Shown piece after piece: positions 34,822 through 43,008 of a stretch of DNA of 64,000 nucleotides; within the stretch, counting starts at the first letter, position 1; each line of letters opens with the position of its first letter. This DNA is from Lewinella sp. LCG006 (GTDB lineage: Bacteria > Bacteroidota > Bacteroidia > Chitinophagales > Saprospiraceae): NCBI RefSeq assembly GCF_040784935.1, contig NZ_CP160680.1:5933802-5997801 (forward strand). Reading direction: 5' to 3'. The notes under the pieces were generated by a model, which searched no databases, had not been told where the DNA came from, and saw only the letters and a program-made list of their open reading frames with translations. The position numbers and the translations under genes were made by a program.

Positions 34822-37293
34822 TTATTCCTCTTCCTGATACCTATCTCTTCCCGAACGATCAATGACCGTGCTACTTGCTTGCTGTGTGCCCTGGAGGACA
34901 ACGTCGAGGATATTTACGTGAGCGGGTTGTTGGGCAATAAAGTATACGGTGGCTGCCACATCACGACTGGTCAGTGGTTGAAATCCTTCGTAGATGTTTG
35001 CTTTTTCCTGATCACCATCAAAGCGTACCAGTGCGAATTCAGTTTCTTCCACGTGGGCCGGAGCTACCTGGCTCACCCGCACACCATGCTGGTGTAAATC
35101 AAGTCGCATACTCTTGGTGAGGGCATCTACTGCAAATTTGGTGGCGCAGTAGACGTTGCCTTTAGGGTAAACCTCTTTGCCCGCAGTAGAGGCAACATTG
35201 ATGACGTGCCCATGTCCGCGAGCCACCATGCCCGGGGTGACCGCTCTGGTAAGGTAGAGCAGGCCTTTGATATTGGTATCAATCATTTCATCCCAATGCT
35301 CAAGATGCCCTTCGTGAATAGGATCAAAGCCCTTGGCTTTACCCGCATTATTCATCAATATATCAATCGTAGACCACTCTGCGGGCAGACTATCGATAGC
35401 AGCTTGCACAGCCTCTGCAGAACGTACATCAAAGACGAGTAGGTGAGACTCCGTGCCGTAGCGTTCCTTCCACTCTTGTTGGAGGGCTTGAAGTCTTTCA
35501 GCCCTGCGGCCAGTGATGATAAGCCGATAGCCATTGGCAGCAAACTTAGCGGCCGTCGCTTTACCAATTCCTGAAGTAGCTCCCGTGATCAGGATACATT
35601 TCCCTTTACCCGCTTCGCTTTCCAAAAGCGCAGAAGCTTCTCGTTGCTGAATCAGGGCTTCTAATCGGCTTACATTGTCCTTGAGGGCTTGTAAGGTGTT
35701 TTGTTCTTGTTGAAGATCAGATTTATGGGCCATAAGCTTGAAGACCGCGTCATTTTCTGGAGTTTTGAACTCCGGGTTAATGGAAATAGCTTGTTGATAA
35801 GCATGGTAAGCTTGCTCGTGTTCATGCTGGCGATGGTGCAAAAGTGCCAAGTCATAATAAACAAAAGAGTGCTCAGGATTGATCTCTATGGTTTTTTGAA
35901 ATGCCTTTAGTGCTTTTTTAGGATGATCAAGTGCACCGGCATATAAGAGCCCTAGTTGATAATAAGCATCCTCGGGAGTACCTTCTCTTTTTGCAGCTTC
36001 CTTAAAGTATTTTACCGCTTTTCCCGTAGCGTTAGGCTCTGCTTGAAGGCTTAATTCGCCTAAGCGAAACCATACATCAGCTCCCTGTTCATTGATGCTC
36101 ACCAGGCGGGCCAAATATTTTCTAGCAAGGGCTGGTTGTCCTGCTAAATCGGCCAATTCTGCTGCTAGAAACAAGCCATTTTCGTGTTGCGGATTTTTGG
36201 TTAGCAAAAAGTTGACCTGCTCACTGGCTTCTTCCGCACGATCATCCTGTGCAAGTAGTAGCGCATAATTGTAGCGCAAAGCTTCATTGTTAGGAAAAGA
36301 TTCAAGCCCGGCTTCTAACAATGTTATACCATCACTCATAGCGTCGCTATCGGCTAAGCGCCATGCTTTTTCCACTAGCAATTCGGCTTCTTCCTCCACA
36401 TCCTCTTGTGCCTCATTCTCGGAGGGATCGCCTTCTAGCACCTCCATCCCAAAATCTTCTTCTTCCGGATGTTCTTCTGGTTCTCCTTCTAATATCTCTA
36501 TGCCAAAGTCTTCTTGATTATCGCCATTTTCCTTTTCTTCTTCATCGAAGGTAGGAGTGGAAGGGAGTAAGTCTATTCCTGGTATACCGGTTAAATCCAG
36601 AGGTGGGACTTCTTCTTCCGCTGTTTCTGTTGCTACAACTTCCGCTACTGTTGGGGTTTCCGGTTGCGTTGGTGTTGGGGTTTCCTCTGCAAAGCTTTCG
36701 CGGAAAGCATCTCCTGCCTCAGTTTCATCCAGGAAGATGAAAAGTTGCTGATAAGCATTGTGTTGGAATTGGTAAAGTTCTAAATGTAGGTTACTACGCA
36801 AAAGGCGGATAAACTCTCCGGCTTCCCCTGAAATATCCCGAACTGCTTTCAAGTGGCTTGCAAATCCTTCATTATCCAGGCGTTCATCTTCCCGTTTTTG
36901 ACGACGTAAATCGAGGTAGCGATCTTGCCAGAAGTTGATGTATTGAATAATGTCAGAAACCCTTTCAAAACTGGTAGCAACAACTTCTTTTTCACCATTT
37001 TCCGCCAACCTGTAGCCGGGAATAACCACCGGCAGTACATCGTGGCCATGTTCATTGAGCATACTCAATCCGCTCTCCATACACTTGGTAGAACGAAGGA
37101 AATTATCACTGATCAATAAAATAATGGCGCCTTCAAATCCTTTTAGCTTACTGGCCAGGCTTTGTTCCTGGTCTCTTTGAATAGCTACTTTTTGCAAGGT
37201 GATGACCGGTGCCAAATCAGTGGCAATCTTACTTGCAACCTCTTCGTTTTCAGCACAGTAAGCTAGTGATACGGGGATGTTTAATGTTTGCAT
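34822..37293 (-). CDS. TIR-like / TPR / short-chain dehydrogenase fusion protein
   Basis: The 823-residue protein has three parts. Residues 1-120 form a TIR-like domain (VSLAYCAENEEVASKIA, the IILLISDNFLRSTKCMES core and LPVVIPGYRL); Glu73 in KCMESG is the likely counterpart of the catalytic glutamate of TIR NADases. Residues 200-305 are an acidic linker holding a duplicated motif, FGIEILEGEP and FGMEVLEGDP. Residues 305-515 are TPR-like repeats, followed by a coiled coil (520-560). Residues 565-823 form a complete SDR with TGATSGIG (570-577), NNAG (648-651), Ser702 and the Y-x3-K pair Tyr715/Lys719. It is cytoplasmic. An NAD(P)-handling enzyme with a TIR sensor is inferred; the biological role is not known to me. 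Confidence 0.85.
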   Translation of the reverse strand: MQTLNIPVSLAYCAENEEVASKIATDLAPVITLQKVAIQRDQEQSLASKLKGFEGAIILLISDNFLRSTKCMESGLSMLNEHGHDVLPVVIPGYRLAENGEKEVVATSFERVSDIIQYINFWQDRYLDLRRQKREDERLDNEGFASHLKAVRDISGEAGEFIRLLRSNLHLELYQFQHNAYQQLFIFLDETEAGDAFRESFAEETPTPTQPETPTVAEVVATETAEEEVPPLDLTGIPGIDLLPSTPTFDEEEKENGDNQEDFGIEILEGEPEEHPEEEDFGMEVLEGDPSENEAQEDVEEEAELLVEKAWRLADSDAMSDGITLLEAGLESFPNNEALRYNYALLLAQDDRAEEASEQVNFLLTKNPQHENGLFLAAELADLAGQPALARKYLARLVSINEQGADVWFRLGELSLQAEPNATGKAVKYFKEAAKREGTPEDAYYQLGLLYAGALDHPKKALKAFQKTIEINPEHSFVYYDLALLHHRQHEHEQAYHAYQQAISINPEFKTPENDAVFKLMAHKSDLQQEQNTLQALKDNVSRLEALIQQREASALLESEAGKGKCILITGATSGIGKATAAKFAANGYRLIITGRRAERLQALQQEWKERYGTESHLLVFDVRSAEAVQAAIDSLPAEWSTIDILMNNAGKAKGFDPIHEGHLEHWDEMIDTNIKGLLYLTRAVTPGMVARGHGHVINVASTAGKEVYPKGNVYCATKFAVDALTKSMRLDLHQHGVRVSQVAPAHVEETEFALVRFDGDQEKANIYEGFQPLTSRDVAATVYFIAQQPAHVNILDVVLQGTQQASSTVIDRSGRDRYQEEE

Positions 37294-37321
37294 AGTTGGA
37301 TTTAGCTAAAAGCGAAAAAGT

Positions 37322-38659
37322 TTAGGATGCTGAAAGCAATTGTTGAATGCTTTGCTCGAATTCTTCTTGGAAAGCCTCGAAGCGGGAGGTAGCTGGCCCA
37401 TCAAATCCTGTATGAATTTTTCTTACCCGATTTTCCTTATCAATGAAAAGCAAGGTAGGGTAGGAGATGATTTCGTTGAGCATGGGCAATGCCTTGGAAG
37501 CTTCTTCTTTGTCGTAATAGCCTCCCCAAAGAACAGGATAAGGAATTTCATTGCGTTCTTGATAGCGTCCAAGTGCGGCCAATGCTCTTTCCTCGTCTCG
37601 ATAACGCTCAAAACCAATGCTTATTACCTGAAGGTCAGGATGAGGGTTTTTTGAAAAATAATCCAATAAGAACTGGGTCTCGTCCTTGCAATTAGGGCAC
37701 CATGTCCCCATCAGTTGCACGAGTTTAGCCTTGCCGGCAAATGCTTCATCAGATAGACTCACTGGCTCCCCTTTGGTATTAGGGAACGTAAAATCGATAG
37801 CTTGGCCGCCATCAATGACCTTCGTCAACTCATAGGGGCTTTTGAGTGTAGCTTCCGAGTTTCGACGCGCTTCCCAAATGGTGCGATAGTGTTTGCCAGA
37901 ACGGAAAGAACCTACCATTGTTTCGTTATCAGCATCAATCTGAGCCTCAAACAAAAAAGCATGTGCACCATCGAAAACTGATAAATAAGCTTTATTGCCA
38001 GAGACTTCTCCTTCCAGATAGCGATAATCGCCTGTTTCCGTACGGAAAGTGCCGCTGAGCTGGTTGTTGTTTTGAACAAATTCTCCAATACCTGCAAAGG
38101 CTGCTGATTCATCGCCACCAGGGCCAAAGGTAACTTCCCAAATACCGGATAGATCCAGCGCGGGCGCTTTAGGGATTTTAGTAAAACGATGGTTTTCACC
38201 AAAATGAGCAATAAAGGGAATGCTGTAATTTTCGCGGTAATTAACGACATATTCTCCCTCAATCAGACCTTCCTCATAGAGCCCTACGATATAAGTATCG
38301 TAGATAGGAAAATTGATCCTGATGGAATCTTTTGCCCTGTATTTGCTGCGGCCGAAAGAGACATCTTTGACGACAATCCTTTCATCTCCATTGAGAAACA
38401 CGATTTGAAAAGTGGTGTCGTCGGTGTATTCTACTTCGAAATTGAAGGGAAGTTCACCATTGGTCACTTCGTCGAAAGTGAGCCCAAGCTTGTCTTCCCG
38501 GTACTCGCCTTTAGGATTGGGGGTGACAGCACTAGGATCAAGTTGCAGGACTGCTCGCCAAACACCGGGGGGGATTTTGGTATACGGATTTTCCATCCGC
38601 AAACAAGTAGTAAGCGTGAGCAGGGCAATGGCAGCCAAAAGTAAAGGAGCAAGTTTCAC
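37322..38659 (-). CDS. TlpA-like thioredoxin lipoprotein with large N-terminal domain
   Basis: The 445-residue protein has a lipoprotein signal (LLTLTTC), about 270 residues of beta-rich domain (containing SGTFRTETGDYRYLEGEV, which recalls the beta-barrel part of several Bacteroidota disulfide reductases), and a C-terminal AhpC/TSA-type thioredoxin domain with the redox motif WCPNC in LMGTWCPNCKDE and the cis-Pro segment ISYPTLLFID. It is expected to be a periplasmic thiol-disulfide oxidoreductase. The start is GTG. It is 29 bp upstream of the TIR-TPR-SDR gene and may share its transcript. Confidence 0.85.
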   Translation of the reverse strand: MKLAPLLLAAIALLTLTTCLRMENPYTKIPPGVWRAVLQLDPSAVTPNPKGEYREDKLGLTFDEVTNGELPFNFEVEYTDDTTFQIVFLNGDERIVVKDVSFGRSKYRAKDSIRINFPIYDTYIVGLYEEGLIEGEYVVNYRENYSIPFIAHFGENHRFTKIPKAPALDLSGIWEVTFGPGGDESAAFAGIGEFVQNNNQLSGTFRTETGDYRYLEGEVSGNKAYLSVFDGAHAFLFEAQIDADNETMVGSFRSGKHYRTIWEARRNSEATLKSPYELTKVIDGGQAIDFTFPNTKGEPVSLSDEAFAGKAKLVQLMGTWCPNCKDETQFLLDYFSKNPHPDLQVISIGFERYRDEERALAALGRYQERNEIPYPVLWGGYYDKEEASKALPMLNEIISYPTLLFIDKENRVRKIHTGFDGPATSRFEAFQEEFEQSIQQLLSAS

Positions 38660-38700
38660 AAGCGTAGTTTAAGAACAATAACGGATAAGATCACAAAGGG

Positions 38701-39225
38701 TTATGATTTGCTCCCTTTAAAGTGATCATCTTTGTATTTAAAAAGGATATTGAAGGAAGTCAGACTACCGTAAATCCTGGTGATGTACTGCTGAAGGTTC
38801 ACTTTCTCTTCGTCAATCAGCGCACTGCTATTGATTCTTTGCTCCATCACCCGCAAGCGATCTCTGACCATTACGATTTTGTGGAAGAAGGTATCAATTT
38901 CCATTTCTTTTTCCTTCATATCCGGGTCTTCCGGACGAAGGATAAGCGTGCCGTTGATCCACTTGTCGCCTAACTCCACTTTTTCTTCCAGACCATTGTA
39001 GGTCTTTAAAATTTTGATCAGTGCCTTTTCTGCTTCGGTAAAGCTTACTTCTTCTTCCGCTGTAATGGCTTCCACGACTTCCCATTTGTCATAATCGCGG
39101 CCTACCAGCTTTACGCCATAAAGCGTAAAAGTCAATTCATAAGCAGCCGGATGCAGTCGAATAACTACACCATCACCATAGGCGGGATGTTTTACCCGCG
39201 ATCCTACTCCTAATACTCCTTCCAT
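38701..39225 (-). CDS. Protein with small N-terminal SH3/Tudor-like domain
   Basis: The 174-residue protein has an N-terminal beta domain (VGSRVKHPAYGDGVVIR ... YDKWEVVE) like the small SH3/KOW-type domains at the ends of UvrD helicases and CarD-like proteins, and a helical C-terminal part. No enzyme motif is seen. It is common and conserved in Bacteroidota but uncharacterised. It lies 42 bp upstream of the TlpA-like gene on the same strand. Confidence 0.65.
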   Translation of the reverse strand: MEGVLGVGSRVKHPAYGDGVVIRLHPAAYELTFTLYGVKLVGRDYDKWEVVEAITAEEEVSFTEAEKALIKILKTYNGLEEKVELGDKWINGTLILRPEDPDMKEKEMEIDTFFHKIVMVRDRLRVMEQRINSSALIDEEKVNLQQYITRIYGSLTSFNILFKYKDDHFKGSKS

Positions 39226-39254
39226 ATTTTAAGACTATCCTTTTGGGTTAAAAA

Positions 39255-40685
39255 TCAGGAATTTAATATTTCCATATCCAAATCTCCTTCCGATTTGGCG
39301 ATCAAAGTAGAAACGGTTGCGTCACCAGTGACATTAACAACTGTTCTACACATATCGAGAATACGATCGACAGGGAAGATGATGGCTATCCAGGCAGGAT
39401 TTAATCCTACGGATTGCAGGACAACAATCATCATCACCAAGCCTGCTGAAGGCACCGCTGCTGATCCAATCGAGGCCAATGTTGCGGTTAACACAATGGT
39501 TGCTTGCTGAGCGATAGACAGATCTACAAAGTGCATTTGAGCCATAAATACGACTGCCACTGCTTGATAAAGGCTCGTGCCATCCATGTTGACAGTCGCT
39601 CCAATCGGCAAGACAAAGTTGGATACGTTCTTCGATACACCAAGGTTATCTCTAACACACTCCAGGGTTACTGGTAAGGTAGCAGCACTGGAACTGGTAG
39701 AAAAGGCCAGGAATTGTGCTGGACTGATCTTTCTGAAAAAAGCCGCGTAAGGCAGTTCTCTCACAAAAATCTTCATCAACAAGGGGTAGAACACAAAAAT
39801 CATAAAGGCCAAGCCCGCAACCAAAACAAGGGAATACGCAGCTAATCCTTTGAAAATTTCAATGACCTCTGCCGTTGTACTCGCCATTTTTGCAATGACG
39901 CCAGCCATTAGCGCAAAGACAAAAAATGGGGCAGCGTTCATTACCACCTCAACCATCTTCAGAAAAACCTCGTTGGTGCCGTCGATAAAGGCCATCACTG
40001 GCTCGGCTTTTTCTCTTGGAATCATCAAAAGAACGATACCGAAAAAGATGCCGAAGAAGATGACTTGCAACATCAATTTTCCGTCTGAAAGCGACTGGAA
40101 AATATTTTCGGGGACAAAATCCACGAAAAACTGCAAAGGGCCTGCTTCTTTCATTTGCGAAGCATCCGCCATCTTTTTAGAAAGTGATGGATCTTCCTGT
40201 GCACGGTTGAGTTCGTCTACTAATTCAGAAGCCGCAGCATCTCTAAAATTAGCGTAAGCAGGATCCGAAAGAAAATGCTTACCATCCAATATTTCTACAC
40301 CATCTGTCTGCTGAACCCAAAGCTCATATTTTATCCGGTTCTTGATACGTTGATCTTGTGCGATAGTTGCACCTGGCTGAGCAATATTTACCAAAATGAG
40401 GCCAACCCCCACAGCCGCGACGGTTGTAATCAGGTAGGCCGCCATGGTCTTGGCACCCATCCTGCCTAGTTTGGATAAATCAGGTAAGGTGCTGATGCCT
40501 GAAATGATAGAAAGTAATACCAAGGGGACAGCAATGAACTTCAACAGGCGGATGAAAATGGTTCCAAATGGATCAATCCAATCAATTGTAAACTTGTTCC
40601 AGCCCCACTTCACAGAAAAGAAAGCGTAGATAATACCTAAAAACAGGCCAATAATAATTTTCCAATGCAGCGGTAGGTTCTTCAT
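39255..40685 (-). CDS. Dicarboxylate/amino acid:cation symporter (DAACS family)
   Basis: The 476-residue inner-membrane protein has the DAACS transport core: the serine-rich hairpin FSTSSSAATLPVTLECV, the NMDGTSLYQAVAVVFMAQ helix that binds substrate and Na+/H+, and the second hairpin ASIGSAAVPSAGLVMM. It takes up C4-dicarboxylates, glutamate or aspartate with cations. I prefer ATG 40685 (MKNLPLHWKIIIG) over the TTG at 40718. An insert of about 60 residues between helices 3 and 4 (around DGVEILDGKH) is larger than in E. coli GltP. Confidence 0.92.
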   Translation of the reverse strand: MKNLPLHWKIIIGLFLGIIYAFFSVKWGWNKFTIDWIDPFGTIFIRLLKFIAVPLVLLSIISGISTLPDLSKLGRMGAKTMAAYLITTVAAVGVGLILVNIAQPGATIAQDQRIKNRIKYELWVQQTDGVEILDGKHFLSDPAYANFRDAAASELVDELNRAQEDPSLSKKMADASQMKEAGPLQFFVDFVPENIFQSLSDGKLMLQVIFFGIFFGIVLLMIPREKAEPVMAFIDGTNEVFLKMVEVVMNAAPFFVFALMAGVIAKMASTTAEVIEIFKGLAAYSLVLVAGLAFMIFVFYPLLMKIFVRELPYAAFFRKISPAQFLAFSTSSSAATLPVTLECVRDNLGVSKNVSNFVLPIGATVNMDGTSLYQAVAVVFMAQMHFVDLSIAQQATIVLTATLASIGSAAVPSAGLVMMIVVLQSVGLNPAWIAIIFPVDRILDMCRTVVNVTGDATVSTLIAKSEGDLDMEILNS

Positions 40686-40778
40686 GAATCGAGGAGGATA
40701 GTTAGAAATAGCCCCCAAATTAACGAAATTTCTGATTCAGCGCTTTTTTGTCAATTGATTATCACAAAATAGCGGAGG

Positions 40779-40810
40779 TTTCACCAGTTCGCTTAATTCT
40801 CTTAAGTTTG
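40779..40810 (+). promoter_or_regulatory. Promoter of hemE, near-leaderless
   Basis: TTTC at 40779-40782 and an exact -7 box TAAGTTTG at 40803-40810 are spaced by 20 bp. The ATG follows 4 nt after the -7 box, so transcription probably begins at the start codon. Confidence 0.55.
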
Positions 40811-40814
40811 CCGC

Positions 40815-41849
40815 ATGAGATTGGAAAACGATTTATTGCTACGTGTTGCTCAAGGAGCAGAAGTAGAGCGCCCCCCAGTGTGGCTGATGCGTCAGGCAGG
40901 AAGAATATTACCGGAATACCGTGCTTTGCGGGCAAAGCTTAGCGGGTTTAAAGAACTTGTGGAGACCCCCGCCTTGGCGGCAGAGGTAACCCTGCAACCT
41001 GTTGATATTCTGGGTGTGGATGCTGCCATTATCTTCTCCGACATATTGGTTATCCCCGAAGCTATGGGGCTGACTTACGAGATGATTGAGAAGAAAGGGC
41101 CCTCTTTTCCTACAACGATCAAATCTCGTCAAGACATCGATGATTTGATCACGGGTGAGACAGCGGCTTCAGAACTTACCTACGTTTATGATGCTTTAAC
41201 CCTCACGAAAAAACAATTAGCCGGTCGGGTGCCGCTGATCGGTTTCGCGGGTGCTCCCTGGACCATCATGGCTTATATGGTGGAAGGTGGCGGAAGCAAA
41301 ACTTTTTCCAAAGCCCGCAAGATGCTATTCCGTGAACCAGCAATGGCGCATGCACTGCTTGAAAAGATTACCATTACAACCATTGCTTATCTAAAACAGA
41401 AGGTCAAGCACGGGGCAGATCTTATCCAGTTGTTTGACTCCTGGGCTGGAATTTTATCTCCTGAGTTGTACCGGGAGTTTGCTATTCCTTATCTACGCCA
41501 GATTACTGAAGCATTGCGTGAAGACGGTACGCCAGTGACGATCTTTGCCAAAGATGCCTGGTTTGCGCTTCCTGATTTAGCCGCATTGCCATGCCAGGTG
41601 ATTGGTTTGGATTGGACGCAGCAACCTGCCGAGTTACGTAAATCTCTCCAAACAGATAAAGCTTTTCAGGGCAACCTTGATCCTTGCCAGCTTTATGCTC
41701 CCGGAGAAAAAGTAGCAGCAGCTACTAAAAAAATGCTGAGCACCTTTGGCAAAAAACACATTGCCAACCTTGGCCATGGTGTTTACCCGGATACCCCGCT
41801 TGAAGGCGTCAGGGCTTTTATTCAAACGGTACAATCCCACCGCTATTAG
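40815..41849 (+). CDS. hemE: Uroporphyrinogen decarboxylase
   Basis: The 344-residue enzyme makes coproporphyrinogen III from uroporphyrinogen III in heme synthesis. The N-terminal signature [12 protein letters not shown] with the substrate-binding arginine is followed by [14 protein letters not shown] with the catalytic Asp, [30 protein letters not shown], and the C-terminal [10 protein letters not shown]. Length matches the family. No other heme genes are adjacent. Confidence 0.96.
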   Translation: MRLENDLLLRVAQGAEVERPPVWLMRQAGRILPEYRALRAKLSGFKELVETPALAAEVTLQPVDILGVDAAIIFSDILVIPEAMGLTYEMIEKKGPSFPTTIKSRQDIDDLITGETAASELTYVYDALTLTKKQLAGRVPLIGFAGAPWTIMAYMVEGGGSKTFSKARKMLFREPAMAHALLEKITITTIAYLKQKVKHGADLIQLFDSWAGILSPELYREFAIPYLRQITEALREDGTPVTIFAKDAWFALPDLAALPCQVIGLDWTQQPAELRKSLQTDKAFQGNLDPCQLYAPGEKVAAATKKMLSTFGKKHIANLGHGVYPDTPLEGVRAFIQTVQSHRY

Positions 41850-41958
41850 CCATTATGGCCAGGTTTGTCGCTCATTTTGGCGGGTTTATCCCCTGGCACC
41901 AAAGTGGTCGATTAATTTAATTAAACGAAACAAGCTTTTATTATCCCCTTAGCTTTAT

Positions 41959-41966
41959 TACTTTTG
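41959..41966 (+). promoter_or_regulatory. -7 box TACTTTTG for accD
   Basis: Exact TAnnTTTG match 90 bp upstream of accD, with a T-run (TTTTA, 41936-41940) near the -33 position. The leader contains an ATG at 41980 that opens an overlapping frame. Confidence 0.5.
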
Positions 41967-42056
41967 CCACGCTGCAAGCATGAGCATCTGTTGGGGATGT
42001 AATAAAAAGACTTGCACAACACCTAAGAAATTCCCGCTTCCATATAAACTGATTTT

Positions 42057-42899
42057 ATGGGTTGGTTCAAGCGACTTAAAGACGGTATTCAGACAGCAAC
42101 GAGGAACAAGAAAGAAGCTCCTGAGGGGCTTTGGTATAAATGTAAACGTTGTAAAGAAACTTCTACCATGAAGGAGTTGCGGGAAAACGCTTACAAGTGT
42201 CCTCACTGCAACTATCATGTAAGAATAGGTTCTTACGATTACTTTGACCTCATCTTCGATGGCAATTTCGATTTGATGTTCGAGGAGTTTCGTTCAAAGG
42301 ATCATCTTCATTTCGTAGATCTAAAATCTTATCCCGAAAGGCTCAACAGTGCCTATAAAAAAACGGGACTTACGGATGCTATTACCGTTGCGAAAGGCAA
42401 GGTCAATCGCCGCCCACTGGTTATTGCAGCGATGGATTTTCAGTTTATCGGAGGTTCCATGGGCTCGGTTGTGGGGGAAAGAATTTCTCGTGCTATTGAC
42501 CATTGCCGTGAGACCCGCACGCCCTTCATGATTATTTCCAAGACGGGTGGTGCCCGAATGATGGAATCTGCTTTCAGCTTGATGCAGATGGCGAAAACAT
42601 CTGCTAAGCTGAGTACCCTGGCCAAAGCTGGCGTGCCTTATTTCTCTTTTATGACAGATCCTACCACGGGAGGCGTTACGGCTTCTTTCGCAATGCTGGG
42701 GGATATCAACTTTGCGGAACCAGAAGCACTGATTGGTTTTGCGGGTCCTCGTGTCATCAAAGAAACGATTAAAAAAGAGCTGCCTGAAGGATTTCAAACT
42801 TCGGAATTTGTACTGGAGCACGGTTTCCTTGATTTCATTGTAGATAGAAAAGATCTTAAAGAGCGGATCTCCGATCTACTCCAGCTTTTTGAGAAGTAA
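42057..42899 (+). CDS. accD: Acetyl-CoA carboxylase carboxyltransferase subunit beta
   Basis: The 280-residue protein is the beta subunit of the carboxyltransferase that makes malonyl-CoA, the first step in fatty-acid synthesis. It has an N-terminal zinc ribbon (Cys29, Cys32, Cys48, Cys51 in YKCKRCKET and KCPHCNYH), and the crotonase-like core with GGSMGSVVGERI, SKTGGARMMESAFSLMQMAK and GGVTASFAMLGDI. accA is not adjacent. It shares no obvious operon. Confidence 0.96.
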   Translation: MGWFKRLKDGIQTATRNKKEAPEGLWYKCKRCKETSTMKELRENAYKCPHCNYHVRIGSYDYFDLIFDGNFDLMFEEFRSKDHLHFVDLKSYPERLNSAYKKTGLTDAITVAKGKVNRRPLVIAAMDFQFIGGSMGSVVGERISRAIDHCRETRTPFMIISKTGGARMMESAFSLMQMAKTSAKLSTLAKAGVPYFSFMTDPTTGGVTASFAMLGDINFAEPEALIGFAGPRVIKETIKKELPEGFQTSEFVLEHGFLDFIVDRKDLKERISDLLQLFEK

Positions 42900-43008
42900 T
42901 GCGCTTCGTCAACCACCTGTCTGAAGTATTCATTATCGCATACTCTTGAGTGATTGAACCCTATTCGTTGTGGTTCGCTCACAACAACAGTATTAATACC
43001 ACAGAAAG

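Noticed and set aside
34729-35097. Plus-strand frame of 122 codons opposite the SDR domain
   Set aside because: It overlaps the well-supported SDR coding region and a repeat; no domain is seen.
36287-36751. Plus-strand frames rich in Ser, Leu and Pro
   Set aside because: They are antisense shadows of the acidic Glu-rich linker of the TIR-TPR-SDR protein.
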